Source: Aromatoleum tolulyticum (GTDB lineage Bacteria; Pseudomonadota; Gammaproteobacteria; Burkholderiales; Rhodocyclaceae). Taken from it: DNA of 64,000 bases. Positions 33,648 through 43,678 of this stretch are shown piece after piece. The stretch spans positions 62,001 through 126,000 of the forward strand of contig NZ_FTMD01000001.1 in assembly GCF_900156155.1 (NCBI RefSeq), read 5' to 3'. The notes below the pieces were generated by a model, which did not search any database, was not told the origin of the DNA, and saw only the letters and a list, made by a program, of their open reading frames with translations. Each line of letters starts with the position of its first letter. The stretch's first letter is position 1. The position numbers and the translations under genes are program-made.

Positions 33648-34906
33648 CTTCCCGATTTCCGATTCCGACCCTGACCGAGGGCAGCGACGGCCTTCAGCTC
33701 GAAGACGTGGCGCTGACCGCCATCGCCACGCAGCATGGCACGCCGGTTTATGTCTATTCGCGCCGCGCGCTGACCGAGGCCTTCTCGGCCTACCGCGAGG
33801 CCCTTGCGGGCCGCCGCGGGCTGGTGTGCTACGCGGTGAAGGCGAATTCGAACCTCGGCGTGCTGTCGGTGTTCGCGCAGCTGGGCGCGGGATTCGACAT
33901 CGTCTCGGGCGGCGAGCTCGCGCGGGTGCTGGCCGCCGGCGGGGACGCGGGCAAGGTGGTGTTCTCGGGCGTGGGCAAGAGCCGCGACGAGATGCGCCAG
34001 GCGCTGAAGGCCGGAATCCGCTGCTTCAACGTCGAGTCGGAAGCGGAGATCGACCGCCTGAACGAGGTCGCGGGCGAACTCGGCAAGGTCGCGCCGATCG
34101 CCTTCCGCGTGAATCCGGATGTGGATCCGAAGACCCATCCGTATATCTCGACAGGCCTCAAGAGCAACAAGTTCGGCGTTGCGATCGATGCGGCGGCGGA
34201 CCTGTATCGCCGCGCGGCGGGCCTGCCGAACCTGCGCGTGAGCGGCGTGGCATGCCACATCGGCTCGCAGTTGCTCGACCCCGCGCCGATCGCCGAAGCG
34301 GCGGGGAAGATCCTCGACCTTGTCGACCGCCTGGCGGCCGAGGGGATCACGCTGGACCACATCGACCTCGGCGGCGGACTCGGCATCCGTTATCGCGACG
34401 AGCAGCCGCCGACGGTCGCCGAGTACCTTGCACCGCTGCTCAAGCTGTTCGAGGGGCGCAAGGAGGAGCTGTGCTTCGAGCCCGGCCGCTCGCTGGTCGG
34501 CAACGCGGGCCTGTTGCTGACGCGCATCGAGTACCTGAAGCCGGGCGAGGAGAAGAGCTTCGCGATCGTCGATGCGGCGATGAACGACTTGGCGCGCCCG
34601 GCCCTGTACGACGCCTACCATGAGGTCGTCGCGGTGCAGCCGCGCACGGGTGCGGCGAAGACCTACGAGGTCGTGGGACCGATCTGCGAGAGCGGCGACT
34701 TCCTCGCACATGACCGCGAGCTGGCCGTCGCGGAGGGCGATCTGGTTGCGCTGCTGTCGGCGGGTGCCTACGGCATGGCGATGAGTTCGAACTACAACAC
34801 CCGTCCGCGCGTCGCCGAGGTAATGGTCGATGGCGACCGCATGCACCTGATCCGCAGGCGCGAGACCGTCGAGTCGCTCTACGCGCTGGAGTCGCCGTTA
34901 ACCTGA
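33644..34906 (+). CDS. lysA: Diaminopimelate decarboxylase
   Basis: The 420-aa PLP enzyme makes lysine from meso-diaminopimelate. The PLP lysine lies in LVCYAVKANSNLGVL, with HIGSQLLDPAPI, the glycine loop DLGGGLGIRY and the substrate motif GPICESGDFLA. Length and motifs are typical. It is co-transcribed with lptM. No dapF follows, unlike in some relatives. Confidence 0.98.
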   Translation: MTSRFPIPTLTEGSDGLQLEDVALTAIATQHGTPVYVYSRRALTEAFSAYREALAGRRGLVCYAVKANSNLGVLSVFAQLGAGFDIVSGGELARVLAAGGDAGKVVFSGVGKSRDEMRQALKAGIRCFNVESEAEIDRLNEVAGELGKVAPIAFRVNPDVDPKTHPYISTGLKSNKFGVAIDAAADLYRRAAGLPNLRVSGVACHIGSQLLDPAPIAEAAGKILDLVDRLAAEGITLDHIDLGGGLGIRYRDEQPPTVAEYLAPLLKLFEGRKEELCFEPGRSLVGNAGLLLTRIEYLKPGEEKSFAIVDAAMNDLARPALYDAYHEVVAVQPRTGAAKTYEVVGPICESGDFLAHDRELAVAEGDLVALLSAGAYGMAMSSNYNTRPRVAEVMVDGDRMHLIRRRETVESLYALESPLT

Positions 34907-35039
34907 GAATGCGTGAATGAATCTGCTGCGCAGGCCGGGGGCGGCGTTGCGCGGTGCTCGCTCCCTCGCCTATCTGCGTGATATGTCTCGGTCGCTGTGC
35001 GCCGCGCGCCTTGCCCCCAACCTGCTCGCGACGATTTCT

Positions 35040-35399
35040 TCACACGTTCCGCGCCCTCGGGTCGACCTGCTTCCCCTCGGCCTGCGCCTCCTGGATGAGG
35101 GCGCGGCCGAAGGCCTTCCAGGCCGGGCCGCCGTGCGTATGCACGCCGGTGTCGGCACTCTCCTCCATCACGCGTAGCATCAGTACGCCCAGCGCGAAGA
35201 GTTCGCCGCGCGCGCGCAGGCGGGCGTCCGGGTCGGCGAGCAGCGCCTGAGTGTGGTCGGCTCCACCTTGCAGGGCTTCGCGCGCAAGCTTGCGCATGCC
35301 GGCCGCGTCGTCCCAGTCGAGTTCGAGCACGATGCCGCGCTTGAGGATTTCGCGCTCGAGCTGGAAGGCGTCGCGCTCGAAGTGTTCGAATCCGCTCAT
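35040..35399 (-). CDS. Conserved hypothetical protein downstream of rfbD
   Basis: The 119-aa soluble protein begins MSGFEHFERDAFQLEREILK and has no recognisable domain, signal or membrane segment. It is acidic and helical. It begins just after the rfbD stop in the same orientation, so it is probably the last gene of the rfb operon. No function can be assigned. It is called as a gene because of coding-like composition and tight operon spacing. Confidence 0.7.
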   Translation of the reverse strand: MSGFEHFERDAFQLEREILKRGIVLELDWDDAAGMRKLAREALQGGADHTQALLADPDARLRARGELFALGVLMLRVMEESADTGVHTHGGPAWKAFGRALIQEAQAEGKQVDPRARNV

Positions 35400-35402
35400 G
35401 GC

Positions 35403-36296
35403 TCAGCGTGCAAGGTCTTCGAGGCAGCGGCGCAGGGCCTCCTGCCAGTGCGGCATGGCGATGCCGAAACGCGCCGCGAGCCGGTCGGCGGCGAGGCGCG
35501 AGTTGGCCGGGCGCGCGGCCGGCACGGGATAGGCCGAGGCGGGGATCGGTTCGACGCTCGCGACCTTCAGCGCCAACTCCGGCAAGGCGGTCCGGGCCGT
35601 GGCGAAGATCGCCTCGGCAAATCCGTGCCAGCTCGTGTCGCCGGCCGACGTCAGATTGAAGATCCCCGGCGCGAAGACACCGTCGCGCCGTTCGCGCTGC
35701 GCCCGCGCGACGATTTGCGCGGTGGCGTCGGCGATATTGCGCGCCCAGGTCGGCGCGCCGTGCTGGTCGGCGACGATACGCAGCTGTTCGCGTTCGGCGC
35801 CCAGACGCAGCATCGTGCGCACGAAGTTGCCGCCGCGGGCGGCGAACACCCAGGTGGTGCGCAGGATCAGGTGGTCGCAGCCGGACTCGCGGATCGCCAC
35901 TTCGCCGGCGAGCTTGCTGCGGCCGTAGGCATTGACCGGCGCGACGGGATCGTCCTCGGTGTAGGGGCCGGTCTTGCTGCCGTCGAACACGTAGTCCGTC
36001 GAGTAATGGACCAGCAGTGCGCCGGCCGCCTTCGCGGCGCGGGCGAGCTCCCCGGGTGCGAGGCCGTTGATCGTGGTCGCGAGCGCTTCGTCGGACTCGG
36101 CCTTATCCACCGCCGTGTAAGCGGCGGCATTGACGATGACATCGGGGGCGAGGTCGGCGACGAGTGCCGCCAGGGTCTCGGGGCGCGACAGGTCGCAGCG
36201 GCTGCGGTCGAGCGCGACGACTTCGCCAAGCGGCATCAGGCTGCGCGCGAGTTCCCAACCGACCTGGCCGTTCGCACCGGTGACAAGCAATTTCAT
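35403..36296 (-). CDS. rfbD: dTDP-4-dehydrorhamnose reductase
   Basis: The 297-aa SDR enzyme performs the last step to dTDP-L-rhamnose with NAD(P)H. It starts MKLLVTGANGQVGWELAR (Rossmann GxxGxxG) and has the motifs VNAAAYTAVDKAE, the catalytic YGRSKLAGE (Y-x3-K) and TTWVFAARGGNFV. The ATG at 36296 overlaps the rfbC stop. Confidence 0.97.
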   Translation of the reverse strand: MKLLVTGANGQVGWELARSLMPLGEVVALDRSRCDLSRPETLAALVADLAPDVIVNAAAYTAVDKAESDEALATTINGLAPGELARAAKAAGALLVHYSTDYVFDGSKTGPYTEDDPVAPVNAYGRSKLAGEVAIRESGCDHLILRTTWVFAARGGNFVRTMLRLGAEREQLRIVADQHGAPTWARNIADATAQIVARAQRERRDGVFAPGIFNLTSAGDTSWHGFAEAIFATARTALPELALKVASVEPIPASAYPVPAARPANSRLAADRLAARFGIAMPHWQEALRRCLEDLAR

Positions 36297-36850
36297 TCGA
36301 ATACCTCGCATTGTGCGAGGGGCTTGCCCTCGCGGTCTTTGGCCGACAGTTGCGGCTCGCCGGCGAGCGGCCATTCGACGCCGACGGTCGGGTCGTTCCA
36401 CGCCAAGCAGCGCTCGTGTTCGGGCGCGTAGTAGTCGGTGGTCTTGTAGAGGAAGTCCGCGGACTCGGACAGCACGACGAAGCCGTGCGCAAAGCCGGGC
36501 GGGATCCACAGCTGACGGTGGTTGTCCTCGCTGAGCTCGGCCCCCGTCCAGCGCCCGAAGGTCGGCGAGCGGCGGCGCAGGTCGACGGCGACGTCGAACA
36601 CCGCGCCGCGCACGACACGCACGAGCTTCCCCTGCGGCTGGCGGATCTGGTAATGGAGCCCGCGCAGCACGCCGCGCGCGGAGCGGGAGTGGTTGTCCTG
36701 CACGAACTGCTCGTCGAGGCCGGTGGCGTCGCGGAAGGCGCGTGCGTTGAAGCTTTCGAAGAAGAAGCCGCGGGCGTCGCCGAACACCCTGGGTTCGATG
36801 ATCAGCACGTCGGGAATCGCCGTCGGCGTTGTGGGCAGAATCGCTTTCAT
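36293..36850 (-). CDS. rfbC: dTDP-4-dehydrorhamnose 3,5-epimerase
   Basis: The 185-aa cupin epimerase carries VFGDARGFFFESFNARAF, RGVLRGLHYQ with the catalytic His, and the family tail region WIPPGFAHGFVVLSE. It acts between RfbB and RfbD. The start shares one base with the rfbA stop (TGATG). Confidence 0.97.
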   Translation of the reverse strand: MKAILPTTPTAIPDVLIIEPRVFGDARGFFFESFNARAFRDATGLDEQFVQDNHSRSARGVLRGLHYQIRQPQGKLVRVVRGAVFDVAVDLRRRSPTFGRWTGAELSEDNHRQLWIPPGFAHGFVVLSESADFLYKTTDYYAPEHERCLAWNDPTVGVEWPLAGEPQLSAKDREGKPLAQCEVFE

Positions 36851-37734
36851 CAGAACACCTTTTCTTCGAGCACGCGCAGCAGATACTGGCCGTAGCCGTT
36901 CTTCGCGAGCGGCTTGGCGAGCTCCGTGAGCCGCGCGGCGTCGATCCAGCCCGAGCGCCAGGCGATCTCTTCCGGACAGGCGATCTTGAGGCCCTGGCGC
37001 TTTTCGATCGTCTGGATGAAGAGGCCGGCCTCGAGCAGGCTTTCATGCGTGCCGGTGTCGAGCCACGCGTGGCCACGGCCCATGACCTGCACGTCGAGCG
37101 CGCCGGCTTCGAGGTAGTGGCGGTTGACGTCGGTGATCTCGAGCTCGCCACGCGGACTGGGCTTGAGGCCGCGCGCGATGTCGACGACGCGTTCGTCGTA
37201 GAAGTAGAGACCGGTGACGGCGTAGCGGCTCTTCGGCTTCGCCGGTTTTTCCTCGATGCTGATCGCGTGGCCTGCGGCATCGAACTCGACGACGCCGTAG
37301 CGCTCGGGGTCATTCACCGGATAGGCGAAGACGGTCGCACCATGCGCGCGCTGGCCGGCCTGCCGGAGGTCGTCCGCGAGTTCGTGGCCGTAGAAGAGGT
37401 TGTCGCCGAGCACGAGGGCCGACGGCGAGCCGGCGATGAACTCCTCGCCGATCAGGAAGGCCTGCGCGAGGCCGTCCGGGCTCGGCTGCACGGCATACTG
37501 CAGGCGCAGGCCCCAGCGGCTGCCGTCGTCGAGGAGCTGCTCGAAGCGCGGGGTGTCCTGCGGCGTGGAGATGATGAGGATGTCGCGGATCCCCGCCAGC
37601 ATCAGCGTGCTCAGCGGGTAGTAGATCATCGGCTTGTCGTACACCGGCAGCAGCTGCTTCGACACGGCCAGGGTGGCCGGGTGCAGGCGGGTGCCGGATC
37701 CGCCGGCGAGGATGATGCCCTTGCGTGTGCTCAT
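36850..37734 (-). CDS. rfbA: Glucose-1-phosphate thymidylyltransferase
   Basis: The 294-aa nucleotidyltransferase makes dTDP-glucose. It has the signature [18 protein letters not shown], followed by [20 protein letters not shown], and the Mg-binding region VLGDNLFYG. The ATG at 37734 overlaps the rfbB stop (ATGA). It supplies RfbB with its substrate. Confidence 0.97.
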   Translation of the reverse strand: MSTRKGIILAGGSGTRLHPATLAVSKQLLPVYDKPMIYYPLSTLMLAGIRDILIISTPQDTPRFEQLLDDGSRWGLRLQYAVQPSPDGLAQAFLIGEEFIAGSPSALVLGDNLFYGHELADDLRQAGQRAHGATVFAYPVNDPERYGVVEFDAAGHAISIEEKPAKPKSRYAVTGLYFYDERVVDIARGLKPSPRGELEITDVNRHYLEAGALDVQVMGRGHAWLDTGTHESLLEAGLFIQTIEKRQGLKIACPEEIAWRSGWIDAARLTELAKPLAKNGYGQYLLRVLEEKVF

Positions 37735-38795
37735 GCCGGTCGATCTCCATAGTTGCGCGCGACCCATTCGCGATAGGCGCCGCTCTGCACGTCGGCCACC
37801 CAGTCCTGGTTCGCGAGGTACCACGCGATGGTCTTGCGGATGCCGGTTTCGAAGGTCTCGGCCGGGCGCCAGCCGAGCTCGCGCTCGATCTTGTGCGCGT
37901 CGATCGCGTAGCGGCGATCGTGACCGGGACGGTCGGCGACGTAGGTGATCAGGCGTGCGTGCGGACCGGCCGGGTCGGGGCGCAGTTCGTCGAGCAGCGC
38001 GCACACCGTATGCACGATCTCGAGGTTGGGCTTCTCGTTCCAGCCGCCGACGTTGTAGGTCTCGCCGAGGCGGCCGCGCGCGAGCACTTCGCGGATCGCG
38101 GCGCAGTGGTCGCCGACATACAGCCAGTCACGCACGTTGCGGCCGTCGCCGTAGACCGGCAGGGCCTTGCCCGCGAGCGCGTTGGCGATCATCAGCGGGA
38201 TGAGCTTTTCGGGGAACTGGTAGGGGCCGTAGTTGTTCGAGCAGTTGGTCGTCAGCACCGGCAGGCCGTAGGTGTGGTGCCAGGCGCGCACGAGGTGGTC
38301 GGACGCGGCCTTGCTGGCGGAGTACGGGCTGTTGGGTTCGTAGGCCTTGGTCTCGGCGAAGGGCGGGTCGTTCGGGCCGAGCGAGCCGTAGACCTCGTCG
38401 GTCGACACGTGCAGGAAGCGGAAGGCGGCCTGCTCTGCGCCGTCGAGCGCGGACCAGTAGGCGCGCGCCGCTTCGAGCAGGGTGAACGTGCCTTCGACGT
38501 TGGTGCGCACGAAGGCCGCGGGGCCGTGGATGGAGCGGTCGACGTGGCTTTCGGCGGCGAAATGCACGATCGCGCGCGGGCGGTGTTCGGCGAACAGGCG
38601 GTCGATGAGCGCGCGGTCGCAGATGTCGCCCTGGACAAAGATGTGACGACGATCGCCTTGCAGCGCGGCGAGATTTTCGAGGTTGCCGGCGTAGGTCAAC
38701 GCGTCGAGATTCACCACCGGCTCGTCGTTCGTGCGCAGCCAGTCGAGCACGAAATTGGCGCCGATGAAGCCTGCGCCGCCTGTCACGAGAATCAT
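37731..38795 (-). CDS. rfbB: dTDP-glucose 4,6-dehydratase
   Basis: The 354-aa SDR enzyme has NAD motif [12 protein letters not shown], the catalytic region [11 protein letters not shown] and [13 protein letters not shown] (Y-x3-K), and [15 protein letters not shown]. It makes dTDP-4-keto-6-deoxyglucose. A GAAGAGG ribosome site precedes the ATG. It is the first gene of the rhamnose operon rfbBACD, which serves O-antigen or other surface glycans. Confidence 0.97.
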   Translation of the reverse strand: MILVTGGAGFIGANFVLDWLRTNDEPVVNLDALTYAGNLENLAALQGDRRHIFVQGDICDRALIDRLFAEHRPRAIVHFAAESHVDRSIHGPAAFVRTNVEGTFTLLEAARAYWSALDGAEQAAFRFLHVSTDEVYGSLGPNDPPFAETKAYEPNSPYSASKAASDHLVRAWHHTYGLPVLTTNCSNNYGPYQFPEKLIPLMIANALAGKALPVYGDGRNVRDWLYVGDHCAAIREVLARGRLGETYNVGGWNEKPNLEIVHTVCALLDELRPDPAGPHARLITYVADRPGHDRRYAIDAHKIERELGWRPAETFETGIRKTIAWYLANQDWVADVQSGAYREWVARNYGDRPA

Positions 38796-38947
38796 GGTTC
38801 CACCTCTTCAGCCGGAGTTGTCCCGCGTGCTACGGCGTAAAATGCCGGGCCGCGGGCAAAACGGAATCCGTGATTGTATCGCGACCGCATAGCTGCCGTA
38901 CCCTCGCGGACTTCGCCAGTATGTTGCAGGATATCGACGACCATCTC

Positions 38948-40393
38948 ATGACAACGCGACCCGTGTTCCGGTTTCTGGCTGCCCTGTTATTTTGCGGAAT
39001 GATGGCCTCGGCGCATGCGACTTCGCTGCCGCCAACGGTGCGGCAGGCGCTCGACGCCGCCCGCATTCCGCCGGGCAGCGTGGCGGTGTGGGTGCAGGCC
39101 GTCGACGCGCCGGCCCCGCAGCTGGAGGCCGGCGGTGAGCGGCCGATGAATCCGGCTTCGGTCATGAAGGTGGTGACCGCCTTTGCGGCGCTCGACCGGC
39201 TGGGGCCGGCCTTCACCTGGACGACACGGGTGGCGACCGGCGGACCGGTGGCCGCGGGCGTCCTGGACGGCAACCTGTATCTGACCGGCGGCGCCGACCC
39301 GATGCTGAACTACGAGCGGCTCGGGAAGCTGCTGCGCCAGGTGCGCGCGCTGGGCGTCACGACCGTGCGCGGCGACATCGTGCTCGACGGTTCGGCGCTG
39401 GCGTTGCCGCCGCACGACCCGGCGGCCTTCGACGGGCGCGCGCTGCGGCCCTACAACAGTGGCGCCTACGGGCTGCTGATGCACTTCAACACGCTGCAGC
39501 TGCGTCTGGTTCCGGCGGCCGAACCGGGGCAGCCGGTGGGCCTTGCGCCCTACCCGGCGCTCACGGGGGTCGACATCGACAATCGCATCGCCACGGCTCC
39601 CGGCCCGTGCGGCGTGTGGTACGGCAATCTCGACGCGGCGCTCGAGGCGGGGCCGCAGGGGCCGCGGCTGGTACTGTCGGGAAGCATGCCGGCGAGCTGC
39701 GGGCAGCGCGACTGGGCGACGGCGCCTTTGTCGCCCGAGGCCTTCGGGCGCGCGCTCGTCGCAGCGCTGTGGAGCGAGCTGGGCGGCAAGGTCGAGGGCG
39801 CGGTACGTAGCGGCGTGACGCCGGGCGATGCGGCGACGCTGATCACGGAGACCTCGCCGCCGCTTGCGGAGGTGGTGCGCGAGATGAACAAGTGGTCGAG
39901 CAACGTGATCGCGCGCCAGCTGCTCGCGACGCTGGGACGGGAAAGCGGAGCGAGCCTGGACATGGTCGCGGGCGGCGCCGAGGCCGTGCGCGCCCTGCTC
40001 GCCGCCGACGGCATCGCAACCGCGGGCCTGGTGATCGAGAACGGCTCGGGTCTTTCGCGCGTCGAGCGCGTGAGTGCGCGCACGCTCGCGGAAATCCTGC
40101 TCGCGGCGTGGCGGCGGCCCTTCATGCCGGAGTTCATCGCGGCGCTGCCGATCGCCGGCGAGGACGGCACGGCGCGCGGACGGCTATACGACAGCCCGGC
40201 GCGCGGCTACGCGCACATCAAGACCGGCTCGATCAACGGCGTGAAATCCCTGGCCGGCTACGTGCTCGACCGCAACGGCCGGCGCCACGCGGTCGTGATG
40301 ATGGTGAACCACGCCGAGGCCGGGTCCAGCCAGGCCGCGCAGGACGCGCTGCTGGAATGGGTGTGGGCGGGCAGCGCGGCGCCGGCGCAATAG
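38948..40393 (+). CDS. dacB: D-alanyl-D-alanine carboxypeptidase/endopeptidase (PBP4 family)
   Basis: About 481 residues from the ATG at 38948, which gives a clean signal peptide (VFRFLAALLFCGMMASAHA). ATGs 27 and 78 bases upstream are in frame but add no sensible sequence. The active-site SxxK is in NPASVMKVVTAFAALD, SxN in NKWSSNVIARQLL and KTG in AHIKTGSINGVKSLAGY. A long insertion between SxxK and SxN is typical of PBP4. It trims periplasmic peptidoglycan crosslinks. Confidence 0.95.
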   Translation: MTTRPVFRFLAALLFCGMMASAHATSLPPTVRQALDAARIPPGSVAVWVQAVDAPAPQLEAGGERPMNPASVMKVVTAFAALDRLGPAFTWTTRVATGGPVAAGVLDGNLYLTGGADPMLNYERLGKLLRQVRALGVTTVRGDIVLDGSALALPPHDPAAFDGRALRPYNSGAYGLLMHFNTLQLRLVPAAEPGQPVGLAPYPALTGVDIDNRIATAPGPCGVWYGNLDAALEAGPQGPRLVLSGSMPASCGQRDWATAPLSPEAFGRALVAALWSELGGKVEGAVRSGVTPGDAATLITETSPPLAEVVREMNKWSSNVIARQLLATLGRESGASLDMVAGGAEAVRALLAADGIATAGLVIENGSGLSRVERVSARTLAEILLAAWRRPFMPEFIAALPIAGEDGTARGRLYDSPARGYAHIKTGSINGVKSLAGYVLDRNGRRHAVVMMVNHAEAGSSQAAQDALLEWVWAGSAAPAQ

Positions 40394-40421
40394 CGGGGCG
40401 CCAGCGCGACCGCGGGGAGCC

Positions 40422-40838
40422 TCAGGCGTCCGTCGGCATCGGCATGGTGCTGCGGTCGAGCAGGTTCAGCCAGCCGCGGATGACGCGGTAGACGATCCAC
40501 AGGCCGGCACCGACCAGCAGCACGAACGCGAACGGGATTCCGATCAGGGTGACGATCATGGCCGCCGCGACCAGGATCCACAGCAGCGCGAACCAGAAGG
40601 TGCGGATCTGCCAGCGGAAATGGCTTTCCAGCCAGGTGCCGCGCACCGCGTCGCGCTTCATGTAGTTGAGCACCACGGCGAGGATGGACGGCAGGCTCGC
40701 GACGAAGCTGCCGATGATGGTCGCGGAGCCGACGACGCCGGTGACCACCGCGAACGCATGCAGCGCGTAGATGACGTGTGCGAGCGTGACGAGCCCGCCG
40801 AGGTCGGCGGGAGCGCTTCCGGTGCGGTAGTCGGGCAT
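40422..40838 (-). CDS. Small integral membrane protein (DUF4870-like)
   Basis: The 138-aa protein has three hydrophobic segments: about 20-45 (HVIYALHAFAVVTGVVGSAT and following residues), 48-60, and a C-terminal stretch of about 45 residues (FALLWILVAAAMIVTLIGI and beyond). The central WLESHFRWQIRTFWFALLW is typical of small DUF4870-like membrane proteins. The function is unknown. GGAG precedes the ATG. It is convergent with dacB and follows ubiD by 50 bp. Confidence 0.8.
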   Translation of the reverse strand: MPDYRTGSAPADLGGLVTLAHVIYALHAFAVVTGVVGSATIIGSFVASLPSILAVVLNYMKRDAVRGTWLESHFRWQIRTFWFALLWILVAAAMIVTLIGIPFAFVLLVGAGLWIVYRVIRGWLNLLDRSTMPMPTDA

Positions 40839-40888
40839 GGCTGGCTCCGTGGTGATGGGGATTCCGGTGGAATCTTACAGGCCCGCTT

Positions 40889-42379
40889 TTACAGGCCCAA
40901 CTCGGCCCACATCGCGTCGACGCGCTGCTTGACTGCGGCGTCCATCACGATCGGCCGCCCCCATTCGCGGTTCGTCTCGCCCGGCCACTTGTTGGTGGCG
41001 TCGATGCCCATCTTGCTGCCGAGACTTGCGACGGGGCTGGCGAAGTCGAGGTAGTCGATCGGGGTGTTGTCGACCATCACGGTGTCGCGCGACGCATCGA
41101 CGCGGGTCGTCATCGCCCAGATCACTTCCTTCCAGTCGCGGATGTTCACGTCATCATCGACGACGATGATGAATTTCGTGTACATGAACTGGCGCAGGAA
41201 GCTCCAGATGCCGAACATCACGCGCTTGGCATGCCCCGGGTACTGCTTGCGGATGCTGACCACCGCAAGGCGGTAGGAGCAGCCTTCGGGCGGCAGGTAG
41301 AAGTCGGTGATCTCGGGGAACTGCTTCTGCAGCAGCGGCACGAACACTTCGTTGAGCGCGACGCCGAGCATCGCCGGTTCGTCGGGCGGCTTGCCGGTGT
41401 AGGTCGAGTGGTAGATCGGGTTCTTGCGCATCGTGATGCGCTCGATCGTGAACACCGGGAACTCGGAGACCTCGTTGTAATAGCCGGTGTGGTCGCCGTA
41501 GGGGCCTTCGGGCGCCGTGTCTTCGGGATGGATCACGCCTTCGAGCACGATCTCGGCCGAGGCCGGCACCTGCAGGTCGGAACCGAGGCATTGCACGAGT
41601 TCGGTCTTCGCGCCACGCAGGAGGCCGGCGAACTGGTATTCCGACAGGCTGTCCGGCACCGGCGTGACGGCGCCGAGGATGGTCGCGGGGTCGCAGCCGA
41701 GGACCACCGCGACCTTGAACGGTTCGCCCGGATGCGCGAGCTGATGCTCGCGGAAGTCCAGCGCACCGCCGCGATGCGCGAGCCAGCGCATGATGACGCG
41801 GTTGGGCCCCAGCACCTGCTGGCGGTAGATACCGAGGTTCTGGCGCTTCTTGCCAGGGCCGCGCGTGACGACGAGGCCCCAGGTGATCAGCGGCGCGACG
41901 TCGCCGGGCCAGCAGTGCTGGATCGGCAGTTTCGCGAGATCGACGTCGGCGCCTTCCCACACGACCTCCTGGCACGGCGCGGAGCGCACTTCCTTGGGCG
42001 ACATGTTGAGCACCTGGCGGAAGGCCGGGAACTTCTCCCACGCGTCCTTGAGGCCCTTGGGCGGCTCGGGTTCCTTGAGGAAGGCGAGGAGCTTGCCGAC
42101 TTCGCGCAGCGGGGTCTGCCAGTTGCCGTCGGGCAGTTCCTCGCCCATGCCGAGCGCGACGCGTTCGGGCGTGCCGAAGAGGTTAGCGAGCACCGGCATC
42201 GCCTGTGGCACGCCGCGCGTGACGGGCTTTTCGAACAGCAGCGCCGGGCCGCCGGCGCGCAGCACACGGTCGGCGATCTCGGTCATCTCGAGGTGGGTGT
42301 CGACGGGAACGGTAATGCGCTTCAGTTCGCCGCGCTGTTCGAGCTGGGCGATGAAGTCGCGAAGATCGTGGTAACGCAT
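40889..42379 (-). CDS. ubiD: UbiD family decarboxylase (3-octaprenyl-4-hydroxybenzoate carboxy-lyase)
   Basis: The 496-aa prFMN-dependent decarboxylase matches UbiD in length. It starts [20 protein letters not shown] and has [20 protein letters not shown], the E-x-P-x-G-D-H motif region [13 protein letters not shown] and the C-terminal [19 protein letters not shown]. The ATG at 42379 is supported by the conserved N terminus; the longer frame is not. It decarboxylates the ubiquinone precursor. UbiA and ubiC lie about 1.3 kb upstream in the same direction. Confidence 0.96.
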   Translation of the reverse strand: MRYHDLRDFIAQLEQRGELKRITVPVDTHLEMTEIADRVLRAGGPALLFEKPVTRGVPQAMPVLANLFGTPERVALGMGEELPDGNWQTPLREVGKLLAFLKEPEPPKGLKDAWEKFPAFRQVLNMSPKEVRSAPCQEVVWEGADVDLAKLPIQHCWPGDVAPLITWGLVVTRGPGKKRQNLGIYRQQVLGPNRVIMRWLAHRGGALDFREHQLAHPGEPFKVAVVLGCDPATILGAVTPVPDSLSEYQFAGLLRGAKTELVQCLGSDLQVPASAEIVLEGVIHPEDTAPEGPYGDHTGYYNEVSEFPVFTIERITMRKNPIYHSTYTGKPPDEPAMLGVALNEVFVPLLQKQFPEITDFYLPPEGCSYRLAVVSIRKQYPGHAKRVMFGIWSFLRQFMYTKFIIVVDDDVNIRDWKEVIWAMTTRVDASRDTVMVDNTPIDYLDFASPVASLGSKMGIDATNKWPGETNREWGRPIVMDAAVKQRVDAMWAELGL

Positions 42380-42410
42380 GAAATCCTTTCGGGTACGGCG
42401 GTATTGCGGT

Positions 42411-43226
42411 TCAGCGCTTGGCGTTGATCGCGTCGCGCGTCTCGAGGGCGACGCGGCGGGCCGCCTGGGCATAGTCTTCGCCACTGCCGGCGAACAGGAT
42501 CGCGCGCGAGGAGTTGATCATCAGGCCGGTACCGTCGGCGGTGCCGCCGGCCTGCATGGTCTCGGCGATGTCGCCGCCCTGGGCGCCGATGCCGGGCACC
42601 AGCAGCGGCATGTCGCCGACGATGTGGCGCACGCGCGCGATCTCGTTGGGGAAGGTCGCGCCGACGACGAGCCCGCAGTTGCCGCTCGCATTCCAGTCGT
42701 TCGCGACGAGGCGGGCGACGCGCTCGTACAGCCGCTCGCCGCCGCCGACATCGAGGAACTGCAGGTCGCTGCCGCCGGGGTTCGACGTGCGGCACAGCAG
42801 GATCACGCCCTTGTCGGCGTATTCGAGGTAAGGCTCGACCGAGTCGCGGCCCATGTAGGGATTCACGGTGATCGCGTCGGCGCGGAAGCGTTCGAAGGCC
42901 TCGACGGCATATTGCGCGGCGGTGCTGCCGATGTCGCCGCGCTTGGCGTCGAGGATCACCGGCGTATCGGGGTGGCGCTCGTGGATGTGGGCGATCAGGT
43001 CTTCGAGCTGATCCTCGGCGCGCTGCGCGGCGAAGTAGGCGATCTGCGGCTTGAAGCAGCACACGAGGTCGGCAGTGGCGTCGACGATGCCCTTGCAGAA
43101 TTCGAGGATGGCATCGGGGCGACCCTGCAGGTGGGCCGGGAAGCGCGCGGGATAGGGGTCGAGGCCGACGCAGAGGAGGCTGTTGCGGCTCTGCCAGGCG
43201 GCCCGGAGGGCGGTCATGAAGTGCAT
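42411..43226 (-). CDS. pyrF: Orotidine 5'-phosphate decarboxylase (type 2)
   Basis: The 271-aa enzyme belongs to the longer type-2 subfamily. It makes UMP from OMP. The catalytic motif is [18 protein letters not shown], and [11 protein letters not shown] and [15 protein letters not shown] are conserved. The ATG at 43226 ([11 protein letters not shown]) follows AGGACG. It lies 31 bp upstream of ubiD and may be co-transcribed with it. Confidence 0.96.
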   Translation of the reverse strand: MHFMTALRAAWQSRNSLLCVGLDPYPARFPAHLQGRPDAILEFCKGIVDATADLVCCFKPQIAYFAAQRAEDQLEDLIAHIHERHPDTPVILDAKRGDIGSTAAQYAVEAFERFRADAITVNPYMGRDSVEPYLEYADKGVILLCRTSNPGGSDLQFLDVGGGERLYERVARLVANDWNASGNCGLVVGATFPNEIARVRHIVGDMPLLVPGIGAQGGDIAETMQAGGTADGTGLMINSSRAILFAGSGEDYAQAARRVALETRDAINAKR

Positions 43227-43299
43227 GGAGGCGTCCTGATTGGTCCGGGGCGAATGATAAGCCGGATGACGCCAGCGCGCGCGTACAAAGCTGTCGCCC

Positions 43300-43330
43300 A
43301 AAAAGACGGGGCCGCGCTATGGCGGCCCCG
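43300..43330 (-). terminator. Intrinsic terminator after the small secreted-protein gene
   Basis: On the minus strand CGGGGCCGC and GCGGCCCCG form a 9-bp stem with a 6-base loop, followed by TCTTTTT. It ends the transcript of the 82-aa gene before pyrF. Confidence 0.8.
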
Positions 43331-43349
43331 GGGCTGGAGATCGGCGCGG

Positions 43350-43598
43350 CTACATGTCGATCTTGAGAATCTTCATGGCCTTCGCGAGGGTATCGACCGA
43401 CTCCTGGTGCTTGCCGGCCTTGTGCAGTGCCTCGCCGTCGGCACGCAGCTTCTTCACTTCCGTCATCTGCTCGGCCGTGAGCGCGGGATTCTTGGCCATC
43501 GCGTCATCGATCTTCTTCATGTCCGCGGGACAATGAAACGCCAGGGCGCTGGACGACAGCGCCATCGCGAACAGGCCCAATAGCAGGCTCTTCTTCAT
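43350..43598 (-). CDS. Small secreted helical protein of unknown function
   Basis: The 82-aa protein has a signal peptide (MKKSLLLGLFAMALSSSALA) and a mature part of about 62 residues with one Cys (AFHCPADMKKIDDAMAKNPAL) and amphipathic lysine-rich helices (EVKKLRADGEALHKAGKHQE). A TPR-like half repeat is possible. A strong ribosome site (AAGGAGACC) lies upstream and a terminator just downstream, so it is its own short transcription unit or the end of the ubiA one. No function recognised. Confidence 0.8.
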   Translation of the reverse strand: MKKSLLLGLFAMALSSSALAFHCPADMKKIDDAMAKNPALTAEQMTEVKKLRADGEALHKAGKHQESVDTLAKAMKILKIDM

Positions 43599-43678
43599 CT
43601 TGGTCTCCTTGGGGAAAGCGCGGGCGACAATCCCGCACCTTGCTTCGACCGCATTCGATCCGGTCGGTTCACCCTAGT

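Noticed and set aside
34917-35250. Short plus-strand frames after lysA
   Set aside because: They overlap the minus-strand 119-aa gene, lack ribosome sites and read as low-complexity.
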